DNA from: Paraburkholderia humisilvae | GTDB lineage: Bacteria; Pseudomonadota; Gammaproteobacteria; Burkholderiales; Burkholderiaceae | NCBI RefSeq assembly: GCF_902859855.1 | Contig: NZ_CADIKH010000017.1 | Span: 62,001-126,000 of the forward strand | DNA: 64,000 nt | Direction: 5' to 3' | Shown here: in pieces, positions 25,351 through 34,470 of the stretch | Layout of the letters: each line of letters starts with the position of its first letter | Numbering within the stretch: the first letter of the stretch is position 1 | The notes under the pieces: generated by a model | Seen by the model: only the letters and a program-made list of their open reading frames with translations | Database searches by the model: none | What the model was told of the DNA's origin: nothing | Program-made: the position numbers and the translations under genes

Positions 25351-26304
25351 TTATCGGCCCGCGCTCGCGCGGAACGTATTAAAACGCGAACGCAACGATG
25401 CGCCCGTCAGATACACCGGCGCGATCGACTCGATGCTCGCCGGCTCGATATCGAGTTCCGGTGCGAGCGGGCCGGTCAGTACGTTGTCGACTTTCATCGA
25501 ATCGAGATTGTCGCGCGAAATGACCGGCTCGCCGGGCGCCATTTCAAAGGTCAGCGCCTGCAGACGTGCAAACGCATCGGGCAGCCGGATGATACGCGCC
25601 GGCCGGCCGATCACCGTGCCGCAATATTCCACGAGTTGTTCGAGTGTGTAGACGGCCGGACCGCCAAGCTCATACACGCGGCCGTTCGCCGCGTCGAGAT
25701 CAAGCACGTTGACGATCGCCTTCGCGACATCGCCGACGAACACCGGCTGGAACTTCGCGTCGGGCATCGCCAGTGGAATAACCGGAAACACGCGCTGCAG
25801 GAACGCGAACTTGTTCAGGAACTCGTCTTCAGGTCCGAACACGACCGACGGACGGAACATCGTGGTGGCAAGCGTCGACGCGCGCACGGCTTTCTCGCCA
25901 TCGCCTTTCGAACGCGTATACATACTCGGGCCTTGCGAATCGGCGCCCAGCGCGCTGACATGAATCAACCGATGCACGCCCTTGCCTTCGCAAGCCGCGA
26001 CGATTTTAGTCGGCAACTCGACGTGGATTTTCGCGAACTCGGGCCCATACGGATTGCCGCGCCGCCCATGCAGCGTGCCGATCAGATTGATCACCGCGTC
26101 CGCATTCTCGACAAAGCGCGCGAGTTGCACCGGGTCGAACACATCGACTTCGAGCACGTCGATCGGCAACAGCGTCAGATGCCGCGCGTTAAAGCGGCGA
26201 CGCGTCGCGACGCGCACCGTCTTGCCGAGTTCGACGAGCGCATTGATGAGATGACTGCCAATGAAACCGGAACCGCCGATCACCGCGATGGTTTGATGTC
26301 GCAT
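25351..26304 (-). CDS. NDUFA9-like extended SDR (NAD-dependent epimerase fold)
   Basis: 317 residues. The N-terminus holds the dinucleotide motif GGSGFIGSHLI; the body is an atypical extended SDR of the complex I NDUFA9 subfamily (INLIGTLHGRRGN, VHRLIHVSALGAD, YTRSKGDGEKAV). The catalytic-type Tyr/Lys pair is present as YTRSK. Bacterial members are annotated as NAD-binding, perhaps linked to quinone or complex I; the true role is unknown. It lies between the lytic transglycosylase and gst on the same strand. Confidence 0.85.
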   Translation of the reverse strand: MRHQTIAVIGGSGFIGSHLINALVELGKTVRVATRRRFNARHLTLLPIDVLEVDVFDPVQLARFVENADAVINLIGTLHGRRGNPYGPEFAKIHVELPTKIVAACEGKGVHRLIHVSALGADSQGPSMYTRSKGDGEKAVRASTLATTMFRPSVVFGPEDEFLNKFAFLQRVFPVIPLAMPDAKFQPVFVGDVAKAIVNVLDLDAANGRVYELGGPAVYTLEQLVEYCGTVIGRPARIIRLPDAFARLQALTFEMAPGEPVISRDNLDSMKVDNVLTGPLAPELDIEPASIESIAPVYLTGASLRSRFNTFRASAGR

Positions 26305-26416
26305 TTCCGACTCCCAGTAGCATGGCTCGTAACCTGATTGGAAGCCGTGGCAATGGCTGAAACCGGAACCGCGCCTCGCGGGAATGCGACGTGCCGCGCG
26401 GCGCGCGTGGCGCTGT

Positions 26417-28384
26417 TTACGGTGCGATGTAACCCAAACGCGCCTTCAGCGATTGCGGACGGCCTTCGAACAGCGCCGCATAGTAGACCGTGTTGGACAG
26501 CACGTTTTTCACGTAGTCGCGTGTTTCCTGGAAGGGAATCGCTTCCGCGAAAATCGCGCCCTCGACAGGGTGCTGCAACGACTCCCGCCAGTTGCGCGGG
26601 CGGCCGGGACCCGCGTTGTAACCGGCGGTGGCAAGCACCGCGGACCCGTCGAATTCATTGTAGATCATCGACAGATAGTTCGTGCCGAGCAGGATATTCG
26701 TGTTGATATCGTTCATCTGCTCGCGCGTGATCGGGCCGAGGCCGATCTTCTTCGCGACCAGTTGCGCGGTGCCGGGCATCAACTGCATCAGACCGCTCGC
26801 ACCCACCTCGGAGCGTGCATTCAGGATAAAACGCGACTCCTGGCGAATCAGACCGTACGCCCATTCGACATCGAGCCCATTCGACTGCGCATCGCGCTCG
26901 ACGATGTCGCGAAACGGCGACAGGTAACGCAGCGAGAAGTCGTGTTCGGCCTTCGTGCGGTCCGCGGTGTTCACGGTGCGGTCGTACAACTCGATCCGGC
27001 GCGCGTACTCGGCTGCCGCGAGCAGTTGCCGGTCGCTCATCGTGCGCAAAGGCCAGTTCCATTCGCGATTGCCTTCGAGCCGCAGGTTCAGTTGGTAGAA
27101 ACGCTGCGCAAGCGCAAAGCCCGGCGTGTTCGCTGCCTGTTGCACTTCGGCGTCGGTGACGGTCGTTTTCGGTGGCACCGTGATCTTCTGGCCCAGTTCT
27201 TCGCTCGCCAGCTGGCCGTAGAAATTGAAGCCCGACGCGATCTGCCCGAATTCCTGGTTTGCCTGCGCCGTATCGCCCGCCTGCTTCAACGCCCGACCAT
27301 GCCAGTACACCCACGCGGGCTGGCTGCGCAGCGGCGCGGGCATTTGCTCGATTGACCAGCGCACCATTGTCCAGTCGCCGGCAAGCAGCGCCGTGCGCGT
27401 GCGCCATTCGTAAGCCGGGTTCGACAGCGGCGCGTTCGCCGACAGCCGATACCAGTCGACCGCGCTCGGCATCTGCTTCGACGCCGCCTGATAGGCGATC
27501 GTGCCCCAGCCGATCGCGCGCTCCGGCGTGGTCAGCGACGGCGCGATCGAGCTGAAGGTTGCGGCAGCGGTCGCCGGATCGTTGCGCGCCATCCGGGTGA
27601 TCGCGAGCAGCGCCAGCTGATGCGACTGCGGGTCGGCGCCGACGCCGCGCGCGAGCAGGAGCGGCGGCGTGCTCGCCGCCTGATTGAAGAGGTCGGGGTC
27701 GGGCCGCTGGTTGCCGAGCGCGTCGACAAGCTTCGCGCCCGTGTTCGTCTGGTTCTGCTCGTAAGCGAGACGGATCAGTTGCCACACGTCATCGCTCGTG
27801 AACTGCTGGTTGATCGCCAGTGCGGTGACCAGGTCGACGCAGCCATCGCCATAATTGCGCGGCTCGACGAGCACCGCGCGCGCCGCATCCGCGACGTTCT
27901 CGCCATGCGCCGCGCGCGATTCGAGCGCGTAGCACTTCACCTGCGTATCGTCGTTCAACACGAAGCGTGCGTATTGATCGTCGAAGTTGCGCCAGTCATG
28001 CCGTGCGCCCAGCACGACCAGATAGTCGTTGCGCAGCCGGTCCGCGATGGCCTGCCCATCGTACTTCTGCAGGAACGCAAGCACCGGTGCATCCGGCGCG
28101 TCGATGCGCGCATGCCCCGACGAATCGAACAGTTGCGGCTTTAACTGAAAGTATTCGAGGTACGACGGCGCCGGGTAGTCCGGAATCATTGCGGCCAATT
28201 GCGCCGCGCGGACCGGATCGTTATTGCGCGCGGCTTCGCGCAGTTGAACGAAAATCTGGTCGTCGTTGGTGAGCTGGGAAAGCGGGACGGGCTTCACGGC
28301 GGACGCCGTGCTGCATGCGACGAGCGCCGCCGCGGCAAGCGCCAGACCAACCGCGCGATATACTCGGAAGAGGCGTGTGGACAT
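26417..28384 (-). CDS. slt: Lytic murein transglycosylase, Slt70-like lipoprotein
   Basis: 655 residues. It cleaves peptidoglycan glycan strands to 1,6-anhydro products. The signal peptide ends in a lipobox (ALVACSTAS), suggesting an outer-membrane lipoprotein, unlike soluble E. coli Slt70 of similar length. A long alpha-superhelical region (residues about 40-480) is followed by the SLT catalytic domain with the general acid Glu in GLIRQESRF and the GASGLMQLMPGTA and AGYNAGPGR motifs. ATG 28384 was chosen from the signal peptide; the frame extends 96 bp further. It is divergent from the 5-formyl-THF cyclo-ligase gene with only about 20 bp between starts. Confidence 0.93.
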   Translation of the reverse strand: MSTRLFRVYRAVGLALAAAALVACSTASAVKPVPLSQLTNDDQIFVQLREAARNNDPVRAAQLAAMIPDYPAPSYLEYFQLKPQLFDSSGHARIDAPDAPVLAFLQKYDGQAIADRLRNDYLVVLGARHDWRNFDDQYARFVLNDDTQVKCYALESRAAHGENVADAARAVLVEPRNYGDGCVDLVTALAINQQFTSDDVWQLIRLAYEQNQTNTGAKLVDALGNQRPDPDLFNQAASTPPLLLARGVGADPQSHQLALLAITRMARNDPATAAATFSSIAPSLTTPERAIGWGTIAYQAASKQMPSAVDWYRLSANAPLSNPAYEWRTRTALLAGDWTMVRWSIEQMPAPLRSQPAWVYWHGRALKQAGDTAQANQEFGQIASGFNFYGQLASEELGQKITVPPKTTVTDAEVQQAANTPGFALAQRFYQLNLRLEGNREWNWPLRTMSDRQLLAAAEYARRIELYDRTVNTADRTKAEHDFSLRYLSPFRDIVERDAQSNGLDVEWAYGLIRQESRFILNARSEVGASGLMQLMPGTAQLVAKKIGLGPITREQMNDINTNILLGTNYLSMIYNEFDGSAVLATAGYNAGPGRPRNWRESLQHPVEGAIFAEAIPFQETRDYVKNVLSNTVYYAALFEGRPQSLKARLGYIAP

Positions 28385-28404
28385 CGTTGTTTCTGGAGCG
28401 CGAA

Positions 28405-29022
28405 TTGAACGAAAGCATAGCATGCAACCCTGTGGCCAAATCATCGAAAAAGGCGCTGCGCAGCGCATTATTCGAAGCACGGCTGCATGCGAGTCGCGAT
28501 CCGGATGTCAGCGCCGCATTGAGCCGGCGGCTGCTCGAGATGTTGAAGCGTCATGCGCCGCGGCGGGTCGGCTTCTATTGGCCGCTCGCAGGCGAGTTCG
28601 ATGCGCGTGGCGCGATTGCGACATGGCTCGCGCTCGATGACACCCGCGAAGCCTGCTTGCCGGTCATCATGCAACGCGGCGCGCCGCTCGCGTTTCATGC
28701 GTGGACGCCCGCTATGCCGATGAAGGTAGGCGAACATCGCATTCCCGTGCCCGCGTCGGCCCGCGATCTGATGCCCGACCTGGTATTGGTGCCGTGCGTC
28801 GGCTTCGATGAGGATGGCTACCGTCTCGGTTACGGCGGCGGCTATTACGATCGCACGCTCGCCGGCTGGCGTGTCGCCGGCGTCACGCCCATCGCGATCG
28901 GCGTTGCGTTCGAAGCATGCAAGACCGCCGCGCTGCCGCGCGAGCCGCATGACCTTCCGCTTGACGCGATCATTACCGACGCCGGCTGCTACCCGAGCGG
29001 CAACGGCCCGGCGGGTAATTGA
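28405..29022 (+). CDS. 5-formyltetrahydrofolate cyclo-ligase
   Basis: About 205 residues. It converts 5-formyl-THF with ATP to 5,10-methenyl-THF. Motifs: ARLHASRDP at the N-terminus, FYWPLAGEFDARG, and the C-terminal signature VPCVGFDEDGYRLGYGGGYYDRTLAG. No ATG fits without running into the divergent slt gene; the TTG at 28405 has a GGAG site 7 bases upstream and gives the normal family length. A GTG at 28432 is an alternative. The start is therefore moderately sure, the identity very sure. Confidence 0.9.
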   Translation: MNESIACNPVAKSSKKALRSALFEARLHASRDPDVSAALSRRLLEMLKRHAPRRVGFYWPLAGEFDARGAIATWLALDDTREACLPVIMQRGAPLAFHAWTPAMPMKVGEHRIPVPASARDLMPDLVLVPCVGFDEDGYRLGYGGGYYDRTLAGWRVAGVTPIAIGVAFEACKTAALPREPHDLPLDAIITDAGCYPSGNGPAGN

Positions 29023-29052
29023 AAGGTCTCCTCTTCGTCTTGTCCCGTCTTC

Positions 29053-29565
29053 TTACAGTGAGGCCGCCGCGCGCGCAGCGGTGTCGTAGAGTCCGGACGC
29101 GTTGCGCATCAGTTGCGCGGCTTCGCCGATCTGCTGATTGGTCAAACCGCTTTCGCGCAGCGTCGCGATCAGGCAGCTCTCGCGCACCTCGCGGTATCTG
29201 AAACAGAGGTCGCGTCCTGCGTCGGTCGCCGAAAAGAACACTTCCTTGCCGGTCTTTTCGCTTTTTACATAACCTCTAGCTACGAGTTTTTTCAGCGCAT
29301 AGGTGGCGACATGCGTGTCTTCGATGTTCAGCACGAAGCAGATGTCCGCCAGTTTCTTGCGGCGCTCGCGATGACTGACGTGATGCAGCAGCGACACTTC
29401 GATCGCGGTCATGTCCTTTTCGCCCGCAGCCGACATGCAGCGGACCATCCACCGGTTGAACGCATTGCTCGCCATGGTCAGCGCGTATTCGAGTTCCGAA
29501 AGCTCAGCGCTTTCGTCAGAAACGAGGTGTTCCGATGAGACGATTTTGGTGGGATGACGCGCCAT
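29053..29565 (-). CDS. Winged-helix (MarR-type) regulator
   Basis: 170 residues. The middle (residues 50-125) is a winged helix with DMTAIEVSLLHHVSHRERRKKLADICFVLNIEDTHVATYALKKLVARGYVKSEKTGKEVFFSAT, i.e. a MarR-like fold of the predicted-regulator group close to COG5631. ATG 29565 is preferred to an upstream start at 29598. It is divergent from pxpBCA; helically phased GAGAAT repeats lie between the two (29649-29676), so it may control itself and the 5-oxoprolinase genes, by inference. Confidence 0.8.
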   Translation of the reverse strand: MARHPTKIVSSEHLVSDESAELSELEYALTMASNAFNRWMVRCMSAAGEKDMTAIEVSLLHHVSHRERRKKLADICFVLNIEDTHVATYALKKLVARGYVKSEKTGKEVFFSATDAGRDLCFRYREVRESCLIATLRESGLTNQQIGEAAQLMRNASGLYDTAARAAASL

Positions 29566-29648
29566 TGGAGATTCTCGGAATGCGGCCTGAAAGGTCACCC
29601 AGTGTACGACTCACGCTATCCGATGAAAGCCTGGCGAAAACGCTCATG

Positions 29649-29676
29649 GAGAATTTGTCGAGAATTTCGTGAGAAT
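29649..29676. promoter_or_regulatory. Three GAGAAT repeats with 11-bp period
   Basis: GAGAATTT starts at 29649 and 29660, and GAGAAT at 29671: same orientation, 11-bp steps, i.e. on one face of the helix. An inverted copy (ATTCTC, 29571-29576) overlaps the ribosome-binding region of the winged-helix gene. A 9-bp direct repeat ACGCTATCC at 29613 and 29679 brackets the array. Confidence 0.5.
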
Positions 29677-29750
29677 GTACGCTATCCAATCCGAATGAAA
29701 ACGCAGCGGGTCGGTTGTTTGCGCACCCACACTGACGATCGACGCGACCC

Positions 29751-30428
29751 ATGAGCCTATCGACGCGCCCCCCCTCCAACCCTCCGCGCATCTACGCGTT
29801 TGGCGACACGGCACTCGTCTGCGAAGCGCCGCCGCCCGCGACGCTCGACTGCCAGCGGCGCGTCTGGGCCGCGGCACAGGCCGCGCGCACATGGCCGCAT
29901 GTGCGCGAAGTGGTGCCAGGCATGAACAACCTGACGCTCACGTTCGATCCGCTCGAAGCGAACCGCGACGCGCTCGCCGAACAGTTGCGCGTCGCATGGG
30001 ACGCCGCTGACGACGCGCCGGCGCCCGATCGCGAGGTCGAGATACCGGTTCACTACGGTGGCGCGTTCGGGCCGGACCTCGATGGGGTCGCGGCGCATAC
30101 CGGCCTATCCGCGCAAGAGGTTGTGCAGCGTCATGCGCGAGCCCAGTACGTTGTGTTCTTTCTCGGCTTTCAGCCCGGCTTCGCCTATCTGGGTGGACTC
30201 GACGTAGCGCTGCACACGCCGCGCCACGCACAGCCGCGGCTCGAAGTACCGGCCGGCTCGGTCGGCATCGGCGGTGCGCAGACGGGCGTCTATCCGTCGA
30301 CCTCGCCGGGCGGCTGGCAACTGATCGGCCGCACGATGCTGCCGCTGTTCGATCCGGCACGCACACCGCCGACGCTGCTGCAGCCCGGCGATCGCGTGCG
30401 CTTTACGATCGCGGAGATGCTCGCATGA
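29751..30428 (+). CDS. pxpB: 5-oxoprolinase subunit PxpB (KipI family)
   Basis: 225 residues. One of three subunits of the ATP-dependent 5-oxoprolinase that opens pyroglutamate to glutamate, a housekeeping damage-repair enzyme. Family motifs: FGDTALVCE near the N-terminus, HYGGAFGPDLDGVAAHTGLS, FFLGFQPGFAYLGGLD, and VPAGSVGIGGAQTGVYPSTSPGGWQLIGRT. The stop overlaps the pxpC start (ATGA at 30425-30428), so the two are translationally coupled. Confidence 0.93.
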   Translation: MSLSTRPPSNPPRIYAFGDTALVCEAPPPATLDCQRRVWAAAQAARTWPHVREVVPGMNNLTLTFDPLEANRDALAEQLRVAWDAADDAPAPDREVEIPVHYGGAFGPDLDGVAAHTGLSAQEVVQRHARAQYVVFFLGFQPGFAYLGGLDVALHTPRHAQPRLEVPAGSVGIGGAQTGVYPSTSPGGWQLIGRTMLPLFDPARTPPTLLQPGDRVRFTIAEMLA

Positions 30429-31474
30429 TCGACGTGATCCGCGCGGGCCTGCTGACCTCGGTACAGGACCTCGGCCGCCACGGCTACCGGCACCTGGGCG
30501 TCGCGATGGGCGGCGCGCTCGACCGGCTGGCGCTCGAAGTCGGCAACCGGCTGGTCGGCAACCGGCCCGATGCGGCCGGCCTCGAAATCACGTTCGGCCT
30601 AGCCGTGCTGCGCTTTCTGCGCGCGACGCGCATTGCGATCACCGGCAGCGAGTTCGGCGCGACGCTCGACGGCGCGCCGGTCTATTCGTGGTGGAGCCTG
30701 CCGGTGCAGGCAGGCCAGGCGCTCACGCTCAATGCCGCGCGGCGCGGCATGCGCGGCTATGTGTGTGTCGCCGGCGGCATCGACGTGCTACCGGTGCTCG
30801 GCTCACGCAGCACCGACCTTGGCGCCGGCTTCGGCGGCCTGGGCGGACGCGCGCTGCGCGACGGCGACCGGCTGCCGGTCGGCGTGCCGGCCTCGCGCGC
30901 ACGCGGCCTTGGCCCGGATGCGCCCGAGTTCGGCGTCAAGGCGCCCGAGTGGTGCAAATTCAATCAGGTCGACGAGCCCGCGCGACGCGGCCGGCAAGCG
31001 TCGGGCGCCACGTGGGCGCCACCGGTCCGCGTACTGCCTGGGCCCGAGTACGATGGCTTCACCGACGCCGCGCACGACGCGTTCTGGTCCGATGAATGGC
31101 TCGTCACACCGAACAGCAACCGGATGGGCTTTCGGCTTGCGGGCACCGTGCTCGAGCGCCAACAGAAAATCGATCTGCTGTCGCATGCGGTAATGCCCGG
31201 CACGATTCAGGTGCCGCCGAACGGCCAGCCCATCCTTCTGATGAGCGACGCGCAAACGACGGGCGGCTATCCGAAGATCGGTTCGGTGATCCACGCGGAC
31301 CTGTGGAAGCTTGCGCAGATCCGGCTCAATAGCGCGGTCCGCTTTATCCTGGCCACGCCGCATGAGGCGCGCACCGCGCTACTCGAAGAACGGCGATACC
31401 TGCGGCAAATCGACGCCGCGATTGCCATGCATGAAGAACGCTGCGCGCGCGAGTTGCCGCTCACCGCGGTATGA
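30425..31474 (+). CDS. pxpC: 5-oxoprolinase subunit PxpC (KipA/biotin-dependent carboxyltransferase family)
   Basis: 349 residues, overlapping pxpB by 4 bp. Family motifs: GLLTSVQDLGRHGYRHLGVAMGGALDR at the N-terminus, ITGSEFGATLDG, GYVCVAGGID, and the C-terminal NRMGFRLAGT and DAQTTGGYPKIGSV. It forms the PxpBC complex that phosphorylates or carboxy-transfers to open the oxoproline ring together with PxpA. A 30-bp gap separates it from pxpA. Confidence 0.93.
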   Translation: MIDVIRAGLLTSVQDLGRHGYRHLGVAMGGALDRLALEVGNRLVGNRPDAAGLEITFGLAVLRFLRATRIAITGSEFGATLDGAPVYSWWSLPVQAGQALTLNAARRGMRGYVCVAGGIDVLPVLGSRSTDLGAGFGGLGGRALRDGDRLPVGVPASRARGLGPDAPEFGVKAPEWCKFNQVDEPARRGRQASGATWAPPVRVLPGPEYDGFTDAAHDAFWSDEWLVTPNSNRMGFRLAGTVLERQQKIDLLSHAVMPGTIQVPPNGQPILLMSDAQTTGGYPKIGSVIHADLWKLAQIRLNSAVRFILATPHEARTALLEERRYLRQIDAAIAMHEERCARELPLTAV

Positions 31475-31504
31475 CACGCACGGCGTGAGGAAGTGAGGAA
31501 CATC

Positions 31505-32257
31505 ATGGAAATCGATCTGAACGCCGATCTCGGCGAAGGCTGTGACTCCGACGAAGCGCTGCTCGATCTCGTCAGCTCGGCGAATATCGCGTGCGGCTGG
31601 CATGCGGGCGGCGCAAACGCGATGCGCGAATGTGTGCGCTGGGCGGTGCAAAAAGGCGTGTCGATCGGCGCGCATCCGAGCTTCAATGATCCGGAAAATT
31701 TCGGCCGCAAGGAGATGGATGTGCCGCCCGGCGATATCTATGCGGGCGTGCTGTATCAGCTCGGCGCGTTGTCGGCGATCGCCCTGGCCGAGGGGGGCCG
31801 TATTGCGCACGTGAAACCGCACGGCGCGCTGTACAACCAGGCGGCGCGGGAAGCGCGCATCGCCGATGCGATCGCATGCGCGGTGCACGACTTCGATCCG
31901 TCGGTCGCCATATTTGCGCTCGCGAACAGCGGGCTCGTCACGGCCGCGCGTGAAGCGGGGCTCGTCGCGATCGAAGAAGTGTTCGCGGACCGCGGCTATC
32001 GCGCGGACGGCTCGCTCGTGCCGCGCAAGGAGCCGGGCGCGCTGCTCGACGACGAAGACGCCGTGCTCGAGCGCACGCTGACGATGGTGCGCGAGCAACG
32101 CGTGCAGGCGGTCGACGGCCAGTGGGTGCAGATCAACGCGCAGACCCTCTGCCTGCACGGCGACGGGCCGCACGCGCTTGCGTTCGCGCGGCGCATTCGT
32201 CGCGCGCTGGAAGACGCCGGAATCGGCGTGCATGCGGCGGCGGGCTTGCGCGCGTGA
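31505..32257 (+). CDS. pxpA: 5-oxoprolinase subunit PxpA (LamB/YcsF family)
   Basis: 250 residues. MEIDLNADLGEG start, SSANIACGWHAGG, GAHPSFNDPENFGRKEM, HVKPHGALYN and the C-terminal LCLHGDGPHAL are the YcsF signature. The ATG at 31505 has GAGGAA 9 bases upstream. It completes a pxpBCA operon, the last gene before a 337-bp gap. Confidence 0.94.
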   Translation: MEIDLNADLGEGCDSDEALLDLVSSANIACGWHAGGANAMRECVRWAVQKGVSIGAHPSFNDPENFGRKEMDVPPGDIYAGVLYQLGALSAIALAEGGRIAHVKPHGALYNQAAREARIADAIACAVHDFDPSVAIFALANSGLVTAAREAGLVAIEEVFADRGYRADGSLVPRKEPGALLDDEDAVLERTLTMVREQRVQAVDGQWVQINAQTLCLHGDGPHALAFARRIRRALEDAGIGVHAAAGLRA

Positions 32258-32594
32258 GAACCCGCAATGGCCATAACCCGTCGTACGCGATGTGACGCCT
32301 GGGCCGTCACCTGTGCGGTTCATGATCTGTCGTGATCCGTGAGCGACAAGCCCTCGATCGATGCGACGGCGCGGGGCGGGGCGGGGGCGGGGGCGCGGCA
32401 AAACGACCCGGCGCGATGACTTCGATTAATGAGACAAGCGCGATCAGCGCGCGGATCGCGAAATAAGAAACGCGTCGATATTTAGGATGTGTCCGATGCA
32501 ACGCGGAACGCGTCGCACATAACCTTGTGGGCATTCGAAATCCACCACACGGCGCGTGCGTGAGCCATGCGCCGGCTCCCAGCCCAGATCCGCG
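32258..32594. other. 337-bp gap with a G-quadruplex tract
   Basis: Between pxpA and the TPR gene. Apart from the G-rich tract at 32373-32393 and an AT-richer patch around 32430-32490 that may hold the promoter of the TPR gene, nothing was recognised. No open frame is convincing. Confidence 0.5.
32373..32393 (+). repeat. G-quadruplex-forming tract
   Basis: Four G runs (4, 4, 5, 5 bases) separated by single C bases, a canonical intramolecular G-quadruplex with 1-nt loops on the plus strand, 116 bp after the pxpA stop codon and 202 bp before the TPR gene start. Confidence 0.7.
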
Positions 32595-34399
32595 ATGGCC
32601 TCCCCTTCTGACACGACCCCACGTGCCGACCGCACGCCTTCCACGTCTCCTTCTTGTCCCACGGCCCTCGCGTTCGCCCTCGAAGCGCACCGCGCGGGCC
32701 GCCTCGACGACGCCGAAGCACTCTATCGCGAAGCGCTCGCAAGCGTGCCCGATCATCCTGACGCACTGCACTACTACGGCGTACTGCTGCATCAGCGCGG
32801 CGACCATTGCAGCGCGGCCACCCTGCTCGATCGCGCACTGGTGCTCGATGCGTCGAATGCCGAATGCTGGAGCAATCGCGGCCTCGTTGCAGCGGCAAGC
32901 GGTCAGCGCGAACTGTCGCTGCACTGCTACCGCCACGCGCTGCAACTGAAGCCCGCATTCGCCGATGCGCATAACAATCTCGCGGTCGCACTCCAGTCAC
33001 ACGGCGCGCTCGACGAAGCGGTCGAGCACTATCGCCGCGCGCTTGCAGTCGACCCATCGCATGTCGATGTACACGTCAATCTCGGTTCGGCGCTTAACAA
33101 GCTCGGCCATCACGACGACGCATATGCGCACTATCGCATCGCGTTGTCGCTCGATCCGCATTCCGCGCAAGCCCACTTCAACGCGGGCAATGCGCGGCAG
33201 GCGCACGGCGATTTCGCGGCTGCGGCGGATCACTTCCGGCGCGCAATCGCCGCAGCTCCCGCGTTCGCCGATGCCTATGTGAATCTTGGCACCGCGCTTG
33301 GCAAGCTCGGTGAGTACAAGGAAGCGGAACAGCACTATCGGCAAGCCGTCGCACTGAACGGCAATGCGACGAACCTTGTCTGCCTCGGCGCATCGCTCGG
33401 CGCGCAGGGACGCCATGACGAAGAGGAACCGTTCTATCAGGCGGCGCTGGCGCTCGAACCGGACCAGCCGGATGCCCATCAGAATCTCGCATGGCTATAC
33501 CTGAAGCGGGGCGACTACCCGCGTGGCTGGGCCGAATACGCGAAGCGCTGGCGCGCGAGCGACTACGAAGCGATCGCGGTCGAAGGCATCCCTGAATGGC
33601 GCGGCGAGCCGCTCAACGGCAAGCGGATTCTGCTCGTGCGCGAGCAGGGCTTCGGCGACCAGTTCCAGTTCCTGCGCTACGCACAGGTGCTCGCGGAGCG
33701 CGGCGCAAGCGTCGACGTCTGCGTGCGCGCGCCGTTGCTCGAGCTCACGCAGCGCGTGCCGGGCGTGCGCCGTGCATGGACCGGCACGCCGGGCGGCGAC
33801 TACGACTTCTGGGTCTCGCTGATGAGCGTCCCGTCGTGCATCGGCACCGAACTGCATACGATCCCGGCCGCCGTGCCCTATCTGTTTGCCGATCCGGTCA
33901 AGGCCGCGCACTGTCGCGCACGCTTGCGCGACACGGTCGGCGCGCAGCCCAGGTCGGTCTTGTGTGGGCCGGCAGTCCGACCTTCGGTAACGATCGCTAT
34001 CGTTCGATGCCGCTTGCCTCACTCGCGCCTTTGTGCGAGATGACTGATATCGCATGGCTCAATCTGCAAAAGGGCGCCGCGCGTGAGCAGATGGGCACGT
34101 TGCCCGACGCGATCCGTCCGCTCGACTTCACCGCCGAGCTTAACGACTTCGCGGACACGGCCGCATTGATCGACAACCTCGATCTCGTGATTACCGTCGA
34201 TACCGCGGTTGCCCATCTGACCGGCGCAATGGGCAAGCCGGTGTGGGTGATGTTGCCGGCGAATTCGGACTGGCGCTGGCTCGAGAAGCGCAGCGACTCG
34301 CCCTGGTATCCGACTGCGCGGCTGTTCCGGCAAACGACGCTTGGCGATTGGGCGCCGGTGGTCCGCAGCGTACGCGATGCGCTGATACGCGGGAGATAG
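32595..34399 (+). pseudogene. TPR protein with GT9/GT41-like glycosyltransferase domain, frameshifted
   Basis: The gene would encode about 600 residues: eight or so tetratricopeptide repeats (residues 20-330, many ending in ALxLxPxxADAHxNL) joined to a heptosyltransferase-fold domain (GKRILLVREQGFGDQFQFLRYAQ; then VGLVWAGSPTFGNDRYRSM, ITVDTAVAHLTGAMGKPVWVMLP). Reading from ATG 32595 the frame is lost at about 33950-33953, where GCGCAGCCCAGGTCGG would read AQPKVGLVW if one A were present; the downstream half continues in the next frame to 34399. So a one-base deletion (or a sequence error) has split the domain between its two sub-lobes. Without repair the first product ends at 34043 with a nonsense tail. 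Confidence 0.75.
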
Positions 34400-34470
34400 A
34401 AACACCCGGGATCAAGCGGGATAAACCGGAATCAGCCAGCCCGACCCGCGTGGCAATGCCCGAGCCTGCG

